Shown: positions 1-9,035, counted from the first letter of the stretch. The stretch is DNA of 64,000 nucleotides from Pseudomonas chlororaphis subsp. aurantiaca (GCF_013466605.1 NZ_CP059162.1:2294001-2358000), one strand, 5' to 3'. Numbers and translations are program-made. Notes: generated from the sequence alone by a model not told the origin.

Positions 1-2
1 CA

Positions 3-350
3 CGAGATATCAAGGGCAAGATGGGGGGGAGCGCGCCAGCTAAAAGTGAGGGTGCTGAATGGGTAGGTGTGTTGGTGGATGGTGTCATGGAAGCCGTTAC
101 CAACTTCGAGAAAAGCTACTTTGTGCTGACTCACCAAGGTGTCGATAAAGTTGGTTTTATAAATAGCTATATCTATGTGACCTCCGGGGGTAGATATTTG
201 AATATGCATCTTGATCTCGGTGGCAATTACAAACAGGTCATGTGGATTGGGAGCTCGTTGTCATGGAAAGAGTCCCGAGATTTCTCCTCATCTATAATCC
301 TGGAATGCACTGATACCTATAGAGATGCATGCAGTTTTTACTTGAGGTAA
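3..350 (+). CDS. hypothetical protein, probably partial at the 5' end
   Basis: The frame is open from the first bases of the window and the first ATG is at 21, so the true start may lie outside. The visible part (about 115 codons) has no signal peptide or membrane segment. It contains many aromatic and glycine residues (VGFINSYIYVTSGGRYLNM), suggesting a beta-rich fold. Base composition is lower in GC than the genes downstream. I do not recognise the family. Confidence 0.4.
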   Translation, partial: RDIKGKMGGSAPAKSEGAEWVGVLVDGVMEAVTNFEKSYFVLTHQGVDKVGFINSYIYVTSGGRYLNMHLDLGGNYKQVMWIGSSLSWKESRDFSSSIILECTDTYRDACSFYLR

Positions 351-551
351 ATGTCTCTGTTTGTGTGGATAGGCTTTGCCGTTCTTTGAGTCGCCGACAT
401 GCTTCCTCCCTCCAGGCGATGCCGTTGTCTTTTTGGCATCCTTAATGCTTACGTATTTAATGACATTTTTGTGACATTTTTAAGTCGATTGCGGTCTGTA
501 TGTACGTTCCCTGTGCAATGCGGGCAGGGCGTGGTCGGGTAGGGTGCAGGT

Positions 552-914
552 ATGAAGAGCAGAGCGACGGTTATTTGTGCACACGGAGGGCACATTCTTT
601 TTGTACGCAAGGATCGCTCCAAATGGTCTTTACCGGGTGGCAAGGTCGAGCCTGGGGAGTCTCTCGCTGCTGCCGCGATACGTGAGTTGCGGGAAGAGAC
701 AGGGTTGGATGCCAGTGAGCCTCTTTATATCCTGGAGTTCGAAGCTGGCAATGTGCGGCATCACGTGTTCGAGGTGGCCGTGGCCAATGCCGGGGATGCC
801 CGTCCCTTGAATGAAATTGCGGCCGTCGCTTGGCATGCCTATGGGGCTGCCAGCGAGCTGGATGCAACGGCCGCTACCAAAAATATTGTGAGTTCGTTTT
901 TACGTCGTCTTTAA
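552..914 (+). CDS. NUDIX hydrolase
   Basis: 120-residue protein with the full NUDIX box, seen as [18 protein letters not shown] followed by REETGL (GX5EX7REUXEEXGU), about residues 31-53. The family hydrolyses nucleoside diphosphates linked to another moiety; substrate cannot be told from sequence. The length is that of a minimal single-domain NUDIX enzyme. The start at 552 is preceded by GGTGCAGGT, a weak ribosome site. A terminator hairpin follows about 25 bases after the stop, so the gene is probably monocistronic. Confidence 0.88.
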   Translation: MKSRATVICAHGGHILFVRKDRSKWSLPGGKVEPGESLAAAAIRELREETGLDASEPLYILEFEAGNVRHHVFEVAVANAGDARPLNEIAAVAWHAYGAASELDATAATKNIVSSFLRRL

Positions 915-938
915 CCGAGGTGTTATCGATTCATGAAG

Positions 939-961
939 AAGCCCGCCTTGTGCGGGCTTTT
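939..961 (+). terminator. Rho-independent terminator after the NUDIX gene
   Basis: GCCCGC, loop CTTGT, GCGGGC, followed by a T-rich run. It lies within the 5' part of a longer open frame (933-1421), which is one reason the next gene is started at 1068. Confidence 0.8.
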
Positions 962-1067
962 GCTTTTGCAGCCAGTGGGCGAAATGGTTGGCGAGCGGTT
1001 TTCTCGCAGCCGAGTGCCAATCGCTTGCCATGTGAGTGGTACAGTCGCGTTTTCACGGCGAGGTAGC

Positions 1068-1421
1068 ATGATGCGGGTGTTGATGGCGGTAATGGTCGCG
1101 GCGTTGCTGGCGGGATGTGCCGGCTCGGTGATGAATGAGGCGCGTTCGAAGAGCCCCTACAAGGTGCTCTCGTCGGCCAAGTCGGAGCAGATCGTGGCGC
1201 AGTGTGTGCAGTTTGCCTGGCAGGACGAAGCTGTGTTCGGTGTGGATGCGTCGGCCTATCTGGAGTCTGCCAAGGTGGGTGGATACACGGTCTATACCCG
1301 TTCGGCGGAGTCTTTTACCGATATTCGGGGACAGGCTTCGGGTACCACCGTCAGTTATTACGCGACCCAGGACAACTGGGTTGCCAAGCGTAGACTGGCA
1401 GCATTGGCGACTTGCCTGTAA
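1068..1421 (+). CDS. small putative lipoprotein
   Basis: 117 residues. The N-terminus MMRVLMAVMVAALLAGCAGS is a lipoprotein signal with the lipobox LLAGC, so export and lipidation at the Cys near residue 17 are expected. The mature part is short and mixed alpha/beta and I recognise no domain. An in-frame ATG at 933 exists, but it would put a terminator hairpin in the coding region and mask the lipobox; GCGAGGTAGC just before 1068 is a plausible ribosome site. A terminator follows at 1457. Confidence 0.75.
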   Translation: MMRVLMAVMVAALLAGCAGSVMNEARSKSPYKVLSSAKSEQIVAQCVQFAWQDEAVFGVDASAYLESAKVGGYTVYTRSAESFTDIRGQASGTTVSYYATQDNWVAKRRLAALATCL

Positions 1422-1456
1422 TTCCTTTCTGAACATTATCCAGTAAGCAGATCATG

Positions 1457-1480
1457 GACCCGGCTTTTGTCGGGTTTATG
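1457..1480 (+). terminator. Rho-independent terminator
   Basis: Stem ACCCG/CGGGT with a loop GCTTTTGT and a following T-containing run, 36 bases after the lipoprotein stop. Confidence 0.6.
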
Positions 1481-1483
1481 CTT

Positions 1484-1745
1484 TCTTGGGGATACTCATT
1501 GGTTGTCCTGAACGGTTAGTTAACACAAGGCTAGTTGAATTCGTTCTTTTATTTGCTTGTGTAAGTTATTTGCCTTCTCTCTGTAGGTTTGCGCTGTAAT
1601 TATTTTCTGATGTCCCGGCTTTGTTGAGGTGCGACAATTGGCTTGGCATTCTGTGCGCGGGAGTCAGTAGACAAAATATTAATTTTGACTAGTTTAAAAG
1701 TTCTCCTCAAGAAGGAGTTTTATTTCATCGATGGAGTGAAGAATC
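1484..1745 (+). promoter_or_regulatory. AT-rich leader upstream of the AA10/chitinase genes
   Basis: No coding sequence is seen between 1422 and 1745 apart from the terminator. The last 80 bases are AT-rich. A hairpin CTCCT-CAAGA-AGGAG lies about 30 bases before the ATG, and a separate GATGGAGTG directly before it is the likely ribosome site. Two GGA triplets in a leader invite comparison with Rsm-controlled mRNAs, but neither is a clean match to the consensus. This is inference. Confidence 0.4.
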
Positions 1746-2375
1746 ATGAATAAACCATTAGTTCAACTGAAGCACGGGCGTGTCCTGTCTCCCTCCAGTC
1801 GTGGCGCTGTCGCCGTCGAGCTGGGGCTGCTCGGCATCTGGCAGGTCAACGAGATGGAAGGTGGCAAAAACTTCCCGGACCTAGTGGGTGGACCTTTCCA
1901 GAAACCATACGAGAGCGATGTCGCCAGCGTTGTGCCACCGGCTGATGGGCATATCCTCAGCGGCGGCAAGACCGACGAGCGTGATTGCCTCAACTTCACC
2001 AATGAAGAAATGTCGAAGAAGCTTGGCCGTGCATTCTCCTGGCCGTTGCTCAACGTCGACCCGGGGCAGGTGTTCCAGGTCAAGTGGGAGTACACCGCTT
2101 CTCATGTGACCCGCGGCTACAGCTGGTTCATCACCAAAGATGGCTGGGATCCGAAACAGCGTATCAGCCGTGCGCAACTGGAGCCGCAAGCCTTTTTCAA
2201 GGACTTCTATACGCAAGTTCCCTTTGACCAACACGGCGATGAACTGAAGGCCAAGGTCGAACATCAAGTGACCCTGCCCAGGAACAAGAAAGGCCATCAC
2301 GTGATTGTGCTGGCGTGGATTGTCGCCGACACCGGCAATGCGTTCTATCAGGCATTCGACGTCGACTTCAAATAA
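1746..2375 (+). CDS. AA10 lytic polysaccharide monooxygenase / chitin-binding protein, no Sec signal
   Basis: 209 residues matching the AA10 (CBP21-like) fold end to end. The first copper His is in KHGRVLSPSSRGA (H10), the second is H120 in YTASHVTRGYSWFITK, and the C-terminal DTGNAFYQAFDVDF holds the axial Phe. AA10 enzymes oxidatively cleave chitin or bind it, and need His as the mature N-terminal residue. Here only nine residues (MNKPLVQLK) precede that His; there is no hydrophobic signal peptide and no upstream in-frame start. Export by a non-classical route with leader cleavage is inferred. A chitinase follows 46 bases later on the same strand. Confidence 0.88.
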   Translation: MNKPLVQLKHGRVLSPSSRGAVAVELGLLGIWQVNEMEGGKNFPDLVGGPFQKPYESDVASVVPPADGHILSGGKTDERDCLNFTNEEMSKKLGRAFSWPLLNVDPGQVFQVKWEYTASHVTRGYSWFITKDGWDPKQRISRAQLEPQAFFKDFYTQVPFDQHGDELKAKVEHQVTLPRNKKGHHVIVLAWIVADTGNAFYQAFDVDFK

Positions 2376-2421
2376 CGGCAGAAGTCGTCACTCTCTTTAA
2401 ATGGTTCTGAAGGATTAGAAC

Positions 2422-3546
2422 GTGAACAAGAATGAACAACCACTGGCCGCCGAGATCATTCGCCTGGTAGAAACCTATGGTTTCGACGGCCTGGACATCG
2501 ACCTCGAACAGAGCGCCATCGATTTTGCCGACAACAAGACCGTGTTGCCGGCGGCGCTGAAGCTGGTGAAGGATCACTACGCAGGCGAGGGCAAGCATTT
2601 CATCATCAGCATGGCACCGGAGTTTCCCTACCTCGCCGCAGACGGTAAATATGTCGGTTACATCCAGGCACTGGAGGGCTATTACGACTTCATCGCGCCG
2701 CAGTACTACAACCAGGGTGGTGACGGTGTATGGGTTCAGGAAGCCAATGGAGGACAGGGTGCCTGGATCGCCCAGCACAATGATGAGATGAAGGAAGACT
2801 TTCTGTTTTATCTGACTGAAAGTCTGGTTACTGGTACTCGCGGATTTACCTCTATCCCCGCCGACAAATTCGTGATCGGTTTACCAACCAACGTCGACGC
2901 GGCGGCGACCGGGTACGTTATCGATCCTGCGGCAGTGAGCAATGCCTTCAAGCGTCTGGATGCTGCCGGCTTGCCAATCAAGGGCCTGATGACCTGGTCG
3001 GTCAACTGGGATAACGGCCTCAACAAGTACGGCGTCCGTTACGACTGGGAGTTCCGTGATCGGTATGCGCCGCTGATCCATGGCGGTGGTGGCGGCGAGG
3101 AGCGCCCCTCAGCCCCAGGTAACCTGTTCTCTCCGACACAGACGGAAAACAGCGTGACCTTGAACTGGAGCGCTGCCCACGGCGTTCGTCCGATCGAGTT
3201 CTATACGCTATTCCGCGATGGCGAGCCGGTGGCCCAGACCGCCTCGCTGACCTTGAAAGACGAGGGTCTGAAAACCGATACGCTGTACAGCTACTTTGTC
3301 AGCGCCACGGACGTTCAGGGCAATCAGTCGTTGCCAAGCAGCAACCTGAACATCAAGACCGCCGGTGGTGTACCTGACCCGCAATACCCGGAATGGCTGT
3401 TGAACCATCACTACCGCAAGGATGACGGTGTGACTTATCAAGGCAGTCTGTATCTGTGCCTCCAGGAGCACACCTCGAATGCCGGCTGGACTCCGGATGT
3501 CGCCTTTACCCTTTGGGCCAAGGTGGCGGTTCAGCGTCGTGCGTGA
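2422..3546 (+). CDS. GH18 chitinase (ChiC-like), N-terminally truncated
   Basis: 374 residues from a GTG start. The GH18 catalytic motif FDGLDIDLE sits at residues 21-29, with E29 the acid/base, but a GH18 barrel normally has about 100 residues (beta strands 1-3) before it. Here a TAG stop at 2416 closes the frame and no lost segment is found in the short gap after the AA10 gene. Later parts are intact: IAPQYYNQGG and GLMTWSVNWDN of the barrel, a fibronectin III domain (about residues 228-312), and a CBM5/12-type chitin-binding module (WLLNHHYRKDDGVTYQGSLY). GGATTAG precedes the GTG. Either the gene is a 5'-deleted remnant or a short form; folding of the barrel is doubtful. Confidence 0.75.
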   Translation: MNKNEQPLAAEIIRLVETYGFDGLDIDLEQSAIDFADNKTVLPAALKLVKDHYAGEGKHFIISMAPEFPYLAADGKYVGYIQALEGYYDFIAPQYYNQGGDGVWVQEANGGQGAWIAQHNDEMKEDFLFYLTESLVTGTRGFTSIPADKFVIGLPTNVDAAATGYVIDPAAVSNAFKRLDAAGLPIKGLMTWSVNWDNGLNKYGVRYDWEFRDRYAPLIHGGGGGEERPSAPGNLFSPTQTENSVTLNWSAAHGVRPIEFYTLFRDGEPVAQTASLTLKDEGLKTDTLYSYFVSATDVQGNQSLPSSNLNIKTAGGVPDPQYPEWLLNHHYRKDDGVTYQGSLYLCLQEHTSNAGWTPDVAFTLWAKVAVQRRA

Positions 3547-3566
3547 GCACTGGTAGAGGCAGTACA

Positions 3567-3596
3567 AAGGCGCCCCGATGACGGGCGCCTTTTTTG
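3567..3596 (+). terminator. Rho-independent terminator after the chitinase
   Basis: Perfect stem AGGCGCCC / GGGCGCCT followed by six T, 20 bases past the stop. Confidence 0.93.
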
Positions 3597-3681
3597 TTGG
3601 GCACTGAGCACAGCAAAGCTGCGGGTTATGGGCTAATACTGACAGGCCGTTTTTTGTCATCCGTCAATGGAGAGTGGAGCG

Positions 3682-4143
3682 ATGCTCATGCACTGGTTTC
3701 TCGCAGCCGTACACCTGTTGGCCTTTGCTGTCGCCTTTGCGGCGGTGCTCAATCGTGGTACGGCGTTGCGTCGCGTGGTCACCGAGGGGGCGGACGTGCG
3801 CCGGGCGCTGCTGGCCGATAACGGCTGGGGGCTGGCCGCGGCAGTGTTATTGATTACGGGTTTGTTGCGGGCCTTCGCCGGCTACGAAAAAGGTACGGAT
3901 TACTACCTGCATCAGCCGCTGTTTCACATCAAGATGACCTTGTTCGTCATCATCCTGTTGCTCGAAATATTGCCGATGGTGGTGCTGATCAAATGGCGAA
4001 TCGCCCTGGGGCGCGGGGCGTCGATCGATACCGGCCGCGCCACGTTGTTTGCGCGCATCAGCCACCTGCAGGCGCTGCTGATTGTGCTGATGGTGGTGGC
4101 GGCCAGCGGCATGGCGCGTGGAGTCATGCTCGGCCAGTCATGA
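3682..4143 (+). CDS. DUF2214 family integral membrane protein
   Basis: 153 residues with four hydrophobic segments, at about residues 3-22, 50-66, 80-100 and 128-147. The sequence resembles the DUF2214 family of small bacterial inner-membrane proteins of unknown function. The start at 3682 was chosen because GGAGAGTGGAG lies directly upstream; a further in-frame ATG at 3667 overlaps that ribosome site. It is followed by a convergent gene. Confidence 0.8.
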   Translation: MLMHWFLAAVHLLAFAVAFAAVLNRGTALRRVVTEGADVRRALLADNGWGLAAAVLLITGLLRAFAGYEKGTDYYLHQPLFHIKMTLFVIILLLEILPMVVLIKWRIALGRGASIDTGRATLFARISHLQALLIVLMVVAASGMARGVMLGQS

Positions 4144-4217
4144 GGCGAGCAAGGGCAGCGAGTCAAGCGTTCTCGGGCTCGATACGGGCTGTTGCGCGGT
4201 AGCGAGCACCGCGCGTT

Positions 4218-4466
4218 CTAGCAGAGTTGGCTGAAAGCCTTGCTAATGGTGGCCCGGTTGGTTTTGAACTCGGCCTGTTGCACGGGAATGATGCCGAACT
4301 CGTCGCTGACGATGGCCAGCGCACGGTGCAGGTAGTCGACGTTGGCCTGGGAACGGAAGGTGAATATTCCGCGTTTGACTTCGTAGAGCCCCTCCGTCGA
4401 GCAGGCGGCAATGGTCCGCATTGCATTCAGGTCGTTGGTGATCAGAAGGTAAGCGAACTCTTGCAT
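4218..4466 (-). CDS. conserved hypothetical protein, 82 aa
   Basis: Starts MQEFAYLLITNDLNAMRTIA and has no signal or membrane segment. The start at 4466 is fixed by AAGGAGCGG at the correct spacing; the frame is open further upstream but without a ribosome site. The family is unknown to me; the sequence looks like a small cytoplasmic alpha/beta protein. Its gene lies downstream of rsmE on the same strand, separated by about 345 bases. Confidence 0.65.
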   Translation of the reverse strand: MQEFAYLLITNDLNAMRTIAACSTEGLYEVKRGIFTFRSQANVDYLHRALAIVSDEFGIIPVQQAEFKTNRATISKAFSQLC

Positions 4467-4812
4467 ATGACCGCTCCTTGTTCGTAAAGCGTCTGCCGGT
4501 GGCAAGGGGGGAGCCTCGGCAGGCTCGCGGAGGCGGTAGGTCTTGAAATTACTCCTCCTGTTCGTTGCCACGCTACTGAGTATTTATACAAAAACGAGGG
4601 AGGGCTTTCTCCCGGCCGCGTCGTATCGACAGATTGCCGGGATGGAGCGCTATCGGTGGAGGGCTTGGGTAACGCACTTTGCCAGGGCTGGCGCTGGCGG
4701 CCTGAACTGCGCCGCTGCCATTTGAAGAGGGGAATGTACTGCGGAGGAATCAATCAACGACGACGCTGCGCCAGCCATTGTGATGAGACAAAGGGCTGGT
4801 CGCTCATGATGC
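4467..4812. other. intergenic, between rsmE stop and the 82-aa gene
   Basis: I see no credible gene on either strand. The stretch should hold the promoter of the 82-aa gene and the 3' end of the rsmE transcript; no strong hairpin with a T-tract was found. Confidence 0.4.
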
Positions 4813-5007
4813 TCAAGGGGTTTCGCGTTTGTCCGGGGCGGTGAGGCCGGCTTGGATCCGTTGGTAGATTTCTTCGCGATGGACTGCAACGTCTTTCGGG
4901 GCATTGATGCCAATCCGGACTTGCTGGCCGCTAACGCCCAGAATGGTGATCGTGATGTCGTCACCGATATTTATGCTTTCACCGACTTTGCGGGTGAGTA
5001 TCAGCAT
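4813..5007 (-). CDS. rsmE: CsrA/Rsm-family post-transcriptional repressor RsmE
   Basis: 64 residues beginning [18 protein letters not shown] with the CsrA beta-strand signature and the RNA-contact region [11 protein letters not shown] (Arg44 equivalent present). CsrA homodimers bind GGA motifs at ribosome sites and block translation; in P. protegens RsmA and RsmE act under the GacS/GacA system and its small RNAs to control antibiotics and exoenzymes. The tail [13 protein letters not shown] agrees with RsmE rather than RsmA as I remember them. The start follows AAGGAGAAGATC; that ribosome site itself looks like an Rsm site, in keeping with self-regulation. The chitin-degradation genes lie 1.3 kb away. 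Confidence 0.93.
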
Positions 5008-5010
5008 GAT

Positions 5011-5023
5011 CTTCTCCTTGATT
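5011..5023 (-). promoter_or_regulatory. probable Rsm-binding site over the rsmE ribosome-binding site
   Basis: The mRNA reads AUCAAGGAGAAG immediately before the start. Compared with the known consensus (A/U)CANGGANG(U/A), UCAAGGAGAA matches nine of ten positions and covers the Shine-Dalgarno sequence. Confidence 0.6.
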
Positions 5024-5259
5024 GCTTTGTAGGGCACCTGATTCAGACAGTGCAGATGTCGGTAGTAGTGCGTATAGATTACTGCGAAGTACCACTGTGT
5101 GGGTGCCTCTTTCTGACGCGCAGACGCGGTATTAATTCCCGAGCTGCAACTATACAGAGGCGATAAATATCATTCTCCTTGTTTTGCGCTGATTTTGTGG
5201 CGTTTGCGCAGGGGATTGGGGTGCTAAAATCGCCGCCTCAGACTTTCAAGGGGTAGGTT

Positions 5260-5631
5260 GTGCGCACAGTAGCGATGATGATGGCGGTCCTGGCATTGGC
5301 GGGATGCGGTGAGGGCAAGAAGGTCGAGGTCGACAAGAAGGTGGCGCCGGTCGTCCAGGCACAGCCGCCGCAGGCCGCCACGAAACCGCAATGGGATGTG
5401 CTGGTCGTCGGCACCCTGCCTCAGGCGACGAGCGATCTGGCCGGCTGGCTGATCGAACACGGGATCATTTCCTATGTCGTCGTCGAAAAGGGCAAGGATC
5501 GGGTGCTGATCGGTCCGTTCGATTCCCAGGCCGAAGCCGAAGCCAAGAAAGCCGAACTGGTCGAGAAGCTGACCAAGGCCAAGAAGCGCAATATCGAACC
5601 GCAAGTGATCGAGCACCGCGTCGCGCAGTAA
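5260..5631 (+). CDS. SPOR-domain lipoprotein
   Basis: 123 residues from a GTG start with AAGGGGTAGG upstream. The N-terminus MRTVAMMMAVLALAGCGEGK is a lipoprotein signal (lipobox ALAGC). Residues about 46-115 (WDVLVVGTLPQATSDLAGWL ... VLIGPFDSQAEAEAKKAEL) have the SPOR repeat pattern, which binds denuded septal peptidoglycan. A short charged and proline-rich linker separates the two. A periplasmic or outer-membrane role at the division site is inferred. Confidence 0.8.
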   Translation: MRTVAMMMAVLALAGCGEGKKVEVDKKVAPVVQAQPPQAATKPQWDVLVVGTLPQATSDLAGWLIEHGIISYVVVEKGKDRVLIGPFDSQAEAEAKKAELVEKLTKAKKRNIEPQVIEHRVAQ

Positions 5632-5749
5632 GCCGCTCTTCTGAGTGCCGGGCCAGGTCGTCGCTGCGGCGTTGGGCGACCGGCCTTGTCGGCGCTCGGT
5701 TATCTTGAAGGGGCTGGCCCCAGGCGTTTATCGGCAAGCTGAACGGGGA

Positions 5750-6439
5750 TCAGCCGCAGGCGTTCAGGTTCACCGGGCCGACAAACTCGTTGCCGCGCCC
5801 CATCACACAGGCCACGCTCTGATTGCGCTGGCGCTCCCAGGGTTGTACCGGATAGGTCTTGTTCCAGGCTTCGTACAGCTGGCGATCCTGTTTCGACAGG
5901 CGCAGGTTGTACTGCTTGCTCATATAAAAGTAGGTCCGGGCGATCATGCCGCGAATGGACGGGCGCGGCATGACCTTCTTGGCCTTGAAGTCGACCTGGG
6001 TCAGGCATGAACCGTACTGGCCGGACTGCGCTGGCAGCCACCCGAAGCTGAAGTTGTTACGGTCGCCATTGACCTCGCCGATGCTCGGCACCAGGTTGTG
6101 CAGGTCCGCTTCGGCGCGTTGATAGATCGGGTCGTGGCGAGTGCAGTTCTTGCGCCCGCCTTGCTGCCAGCATTGGCGTTGATGGCCGATCTGCCAGGCA
6201 GGAACTATGTGTTCCCACTCGATGCGCGCGGCGCGGTTGGCATTCTTGCGTGGTACGTAACCGCAGGCGGCGAGGTTGACCCGATTGCCGCTGTACTTGC
6301 AGCCGCAGTAGAACTCGGTGGATTGCGGGGCGTACAGCTTCCAGGCGATTTTCTTCGCTTCGTTGAAGGTGCGGGGCGCATCGGCGTGGGCATTCAGGGC
6401 AACACAAAACAGCAGTACAGCAAAACAGCGGACACTCAT
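5750..6439 (-). CDS. endA: endonuclease I, secreted/periplasmic DNase
   Basis: 229 residues. The Sec signal MSVRCFAVLLFCVALNAHA is followed by an endonuclease I domain with the beta-beta-alpha-metal motif RIEWEHIVPAW (general base His) and GEVNGDRNNFSF (metal-binding Asn). Several Cys (YCGCKYSG, RQCWQQGGRKNC) suggest disulfides, as in the Vibrio Vvn/EndA family. It degrades DNA non-specifically in the periplasm or outside. The start at 6439 is chosen because it opens the signal peptide. It lies 4 bases after the DUF1654 gene on the same strand and may be cotranscribed with it, and hence be SOS-responsive. Confidence 0.92.
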   Translation of the reverse strand: MSVRCFAVLLFCVALNAHADAPRTFNEAKKIAWKLYAPQSTEFYCGCKYSGNRVNLAACGYVPRKNANRAARIEWEHIVPAWQIGHQRQCWQQGGRKNCTRHDPIYQRAEADLHNLVPSIGEVNGDRNNFSFGWLPAQSGQYGSCLTQVDFKAKKVMPRPSIRGMIARTYFYMSKQYNLRLSKQDRQLYEAWNKTYPVQPWERQRNQSVACVMGRGNEFVGPVNLNACG

Positions 6440-6443
6440 CGAC

Positions 6444-6686
6444 TCAGTCTTCCTTCGGCACGACCCAGAAAATCTGCACGCCGCCGTCATCGCGATAGGC
6501 GAGGGTGACGTTGTCGTTCTCGGCGATTTCTTCGAGCAGGCGCTCCCACTCGTCGACCGCTTCGTCGGGCTGACGGAAGATCAGGGCGGCCTTGGTTTTT
6601 TGCGCGTTGGGCGAATTGATGATTTTCTGAACGCGCAAACCGAGGCGTTCATAAGAGCTTGGTGGGGTAGTTGCTGCGGCGAGCAC
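6444..6686 (-). CDS. DUF1654 family protein
   Basis: 80 residues, GTG start preceded by AATAAGGA. The core SYERLGLRVQKIINSPNAQK through EWERLLEEIAEND and DDGGVQIFW matches the small DUF1654 family of Pseudomonas, of unknown function. It is cytoplasmic and acidic at the C-terminus. A LexA-type palindrome lies 19-34 bases upstream of the start, so DNA-damage control is likely. endA follows almost immediately. Confidence 0.85.
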   Translation of the reverse strand: MLAAATTPPSSYERLGLRVQKIINSPNAQKTKAALIFRQPDEAVDEWERLLEEIAENDNVTLAYRDDGGVQIFWVVPKED

Positions 6687-6704
6687 GGAACATTCCTTAT
6701 TAAG

Positions 6705-6720
6705 CTGTATGCGCGTACAG
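6705..6720 (-). promoter_or_regulatory. LexA-type SOS box upstream of DUF1654-endA
   Basis: CTGTATGCGCGTACAG: perfect CTGT-N8-ACAG palindrome with alternating purine/pyrimidine centre. It overlaps a second palindrome ACAGTATTTTACTGT at 6717-6731. Confidence 0.75.
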
Positions 6721-6853
6721 TATTTTACTGTAGGAAATTTCGCAACCGCTTAAAATTCAAGAAGTTCTTCTGACAGCGATATCCGCGGATTGCTGCAAAA
6801 CGATTGAGTTTTTTATCGGCGGGAAAGGAAGAGAGTCGGCCAGCTGGGGCGGA

Positions 6854-6912
6854 GCACTCGCCCGGGGCGGGCGAGTGCGGGGTAGAGCGGTGCCCGACCT
6901 GAGCAGGTCGGG
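6854..6912 (-). terminator. two tandem stem-loops after the asparaginase gene
   Basis: Read on the minus strand past the stop at 6921: CCCGACCT-GCTC-AGGTCGGG (6893-6912), then a 10-bp perfect stem GCACTCGCCC/GGGCGAGTGC (6854-6878). There is no T-tract, so termination may be Rho-dependent or the hairpins may stabilise the 3' end. Confidence 0.55.
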
Positions 6913-6920
6913 CGGGTCAA

Positions 6921-8051
<1,131 letters not shown>

Positions 8052-8196
8052 CTAGATACACCCGAGACAGATCTGAATGCCGCGGGCGAAAAGGAAGAGC
8101 AGGATCTGTACCAGCCGGACTGTGGCCGCAAAACTCTTTTAACTTAATGATTTATATCAATTTATTTTTATTTACCAGGTGCACGGGGCGTTTTGC

Positions 8197-8243
8197 TGTC
8201 CGGTTTTCCGAATAGTCGGAAGATTCGCGTTCGGTTGTCCGAC
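8197..8243. promoter_or_regulatory. nested palindromes in the 8010-8332 intergenic region
   Basis: TTCCGA-ATAG-TCGGAA (8206-8221) is enclosed by CTGTC (8197) and GACAG (8239). The region separates the divergent asparaginase and 8333 genes and otherwise holds no gene. It could be an operator; the regulator is unknown. Confidence 0.4.
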
Positions 8244-8332
8244 AGTTCTGATTGGCATGAGGAAAACCCTGAATTAAAGAGCTGCTCCTTGCAGCCGATG
8301 CCCTTCAAGGATCGTTTCTTTATGGAGCTCAC

Positions 8333-8788
8333 ATGTCTATTTCTGTCGGTTTCCCTGCTGCCGGGGCCATCACCATCAACGGTAAATCGCCGGCCACTAT
8401 CGATGCCCTGAGCCAGGGCGCCGCTGATAACGCTGCGCAAGCCCTGGGGCTGGACGAAGACGGAAAACTGCGGGTGGCGTCCGGTGCCGAAGCCGAGAAG
8501 GCCGAGACTCAAGACTCCGAAGGGGGCAATCAGAGTCTGGTGGTGAAAATGCTGCTCAAGCGCATGAAAGAACTGCAGGCGCAATTGCAGGAGCAACAGC
8601 AGCAGTTGGCCGCAGCACAGACGGCGAGCTACCCGACCCCGGAAGCCAAGGCGACTGTGGTGATGGCGATTCAAGGCCAGATCGCCGATACCAGCGGTGC
8701 GTTGCAGGAGGTGGTGGGCAATCTGGTCAAGGAGTTGAGCAAGGATTCTTCGTCGGGCGCGGGCGGGCTGGTCAGCACCACCGCATGA
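8333..8788 (+). CDS. hypothetical protein with coiled coil
   Basis: 151 residues starting MSISVGFPAAGAITINGKSP. Residues about 68-100 (VKMLLKRMKELQAQLQEQQQ) form a clear glutamine-rich coiled coil, and the C-terminus is Ser/Gly-rich. No signal peptide, membrane segment or domain is recognised. GGAGCTCAC precedes the start. It is a single gene between the asparaginase and the ribose operon. Confidence 0.7.
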   Translation: MSISVGFPAAGAITINGKSPATIDALSQGAADNAAQALGLDEDGKLRVASGAEAEKAETQDSEGGNQSLVVKMLLKRMKELQAQLQEQQQQLAAAQTASYPTPEAKATVVMAIQGQIADTSGALQEVVGNLVKELSKDSSSGAGGLVSTTA

Positions 8789-8892
8789 TTGCGCGATGTT
8801 CTGGCGGGGCGCCTGTCCTGGCGTTCCGCGGTGCTCATGGGCGCTGGCTTTCCCGTTGACAAATCCCGGCAGGGTTCGCATAGTTCGTTCTA

Positions 8893-8906
8893 CGCAAACG
8901 TTTGCG
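8893..8906 (+). promoter_or_regulatory. LacI-type operator (RbsR site) upstream of rbsB
   Basis: CGCAAACGTTTGCG is a perfect 14-base palindrome with the CG centre and AAACGTTT core typical of LacI/PurR/RbsR operators. It lies 130 bases upstream of rbsB; rbsR is in the operon. Confidence 0.8.
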
Positions 8907-9035
8907 CAGGCCCTGGGTGATAAGAGTCACACCCGCCTCAGGTTCGCTTCAAGCCGCGCTCATCGGGTCTGAAGGTCGTCGAGCGTACTCCAGCGCAAGC
9001 GTTGCTCACAATAATCATAAGATCGGAGTGAACCC

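Noticed and set aside
933..1067. Longer start for the 1068 lipoprotein
   Set aside because: Would run through a terminator hairpin and hide the lipobox.
1640..1665. Sigma-54-like TGGCAT...GC upstream of the AA10 gene
   Set aside because: The GG and GC dinucleotides are spaced correctly but both elements are otherwise poor; no enhancer-type palindrome nearby.
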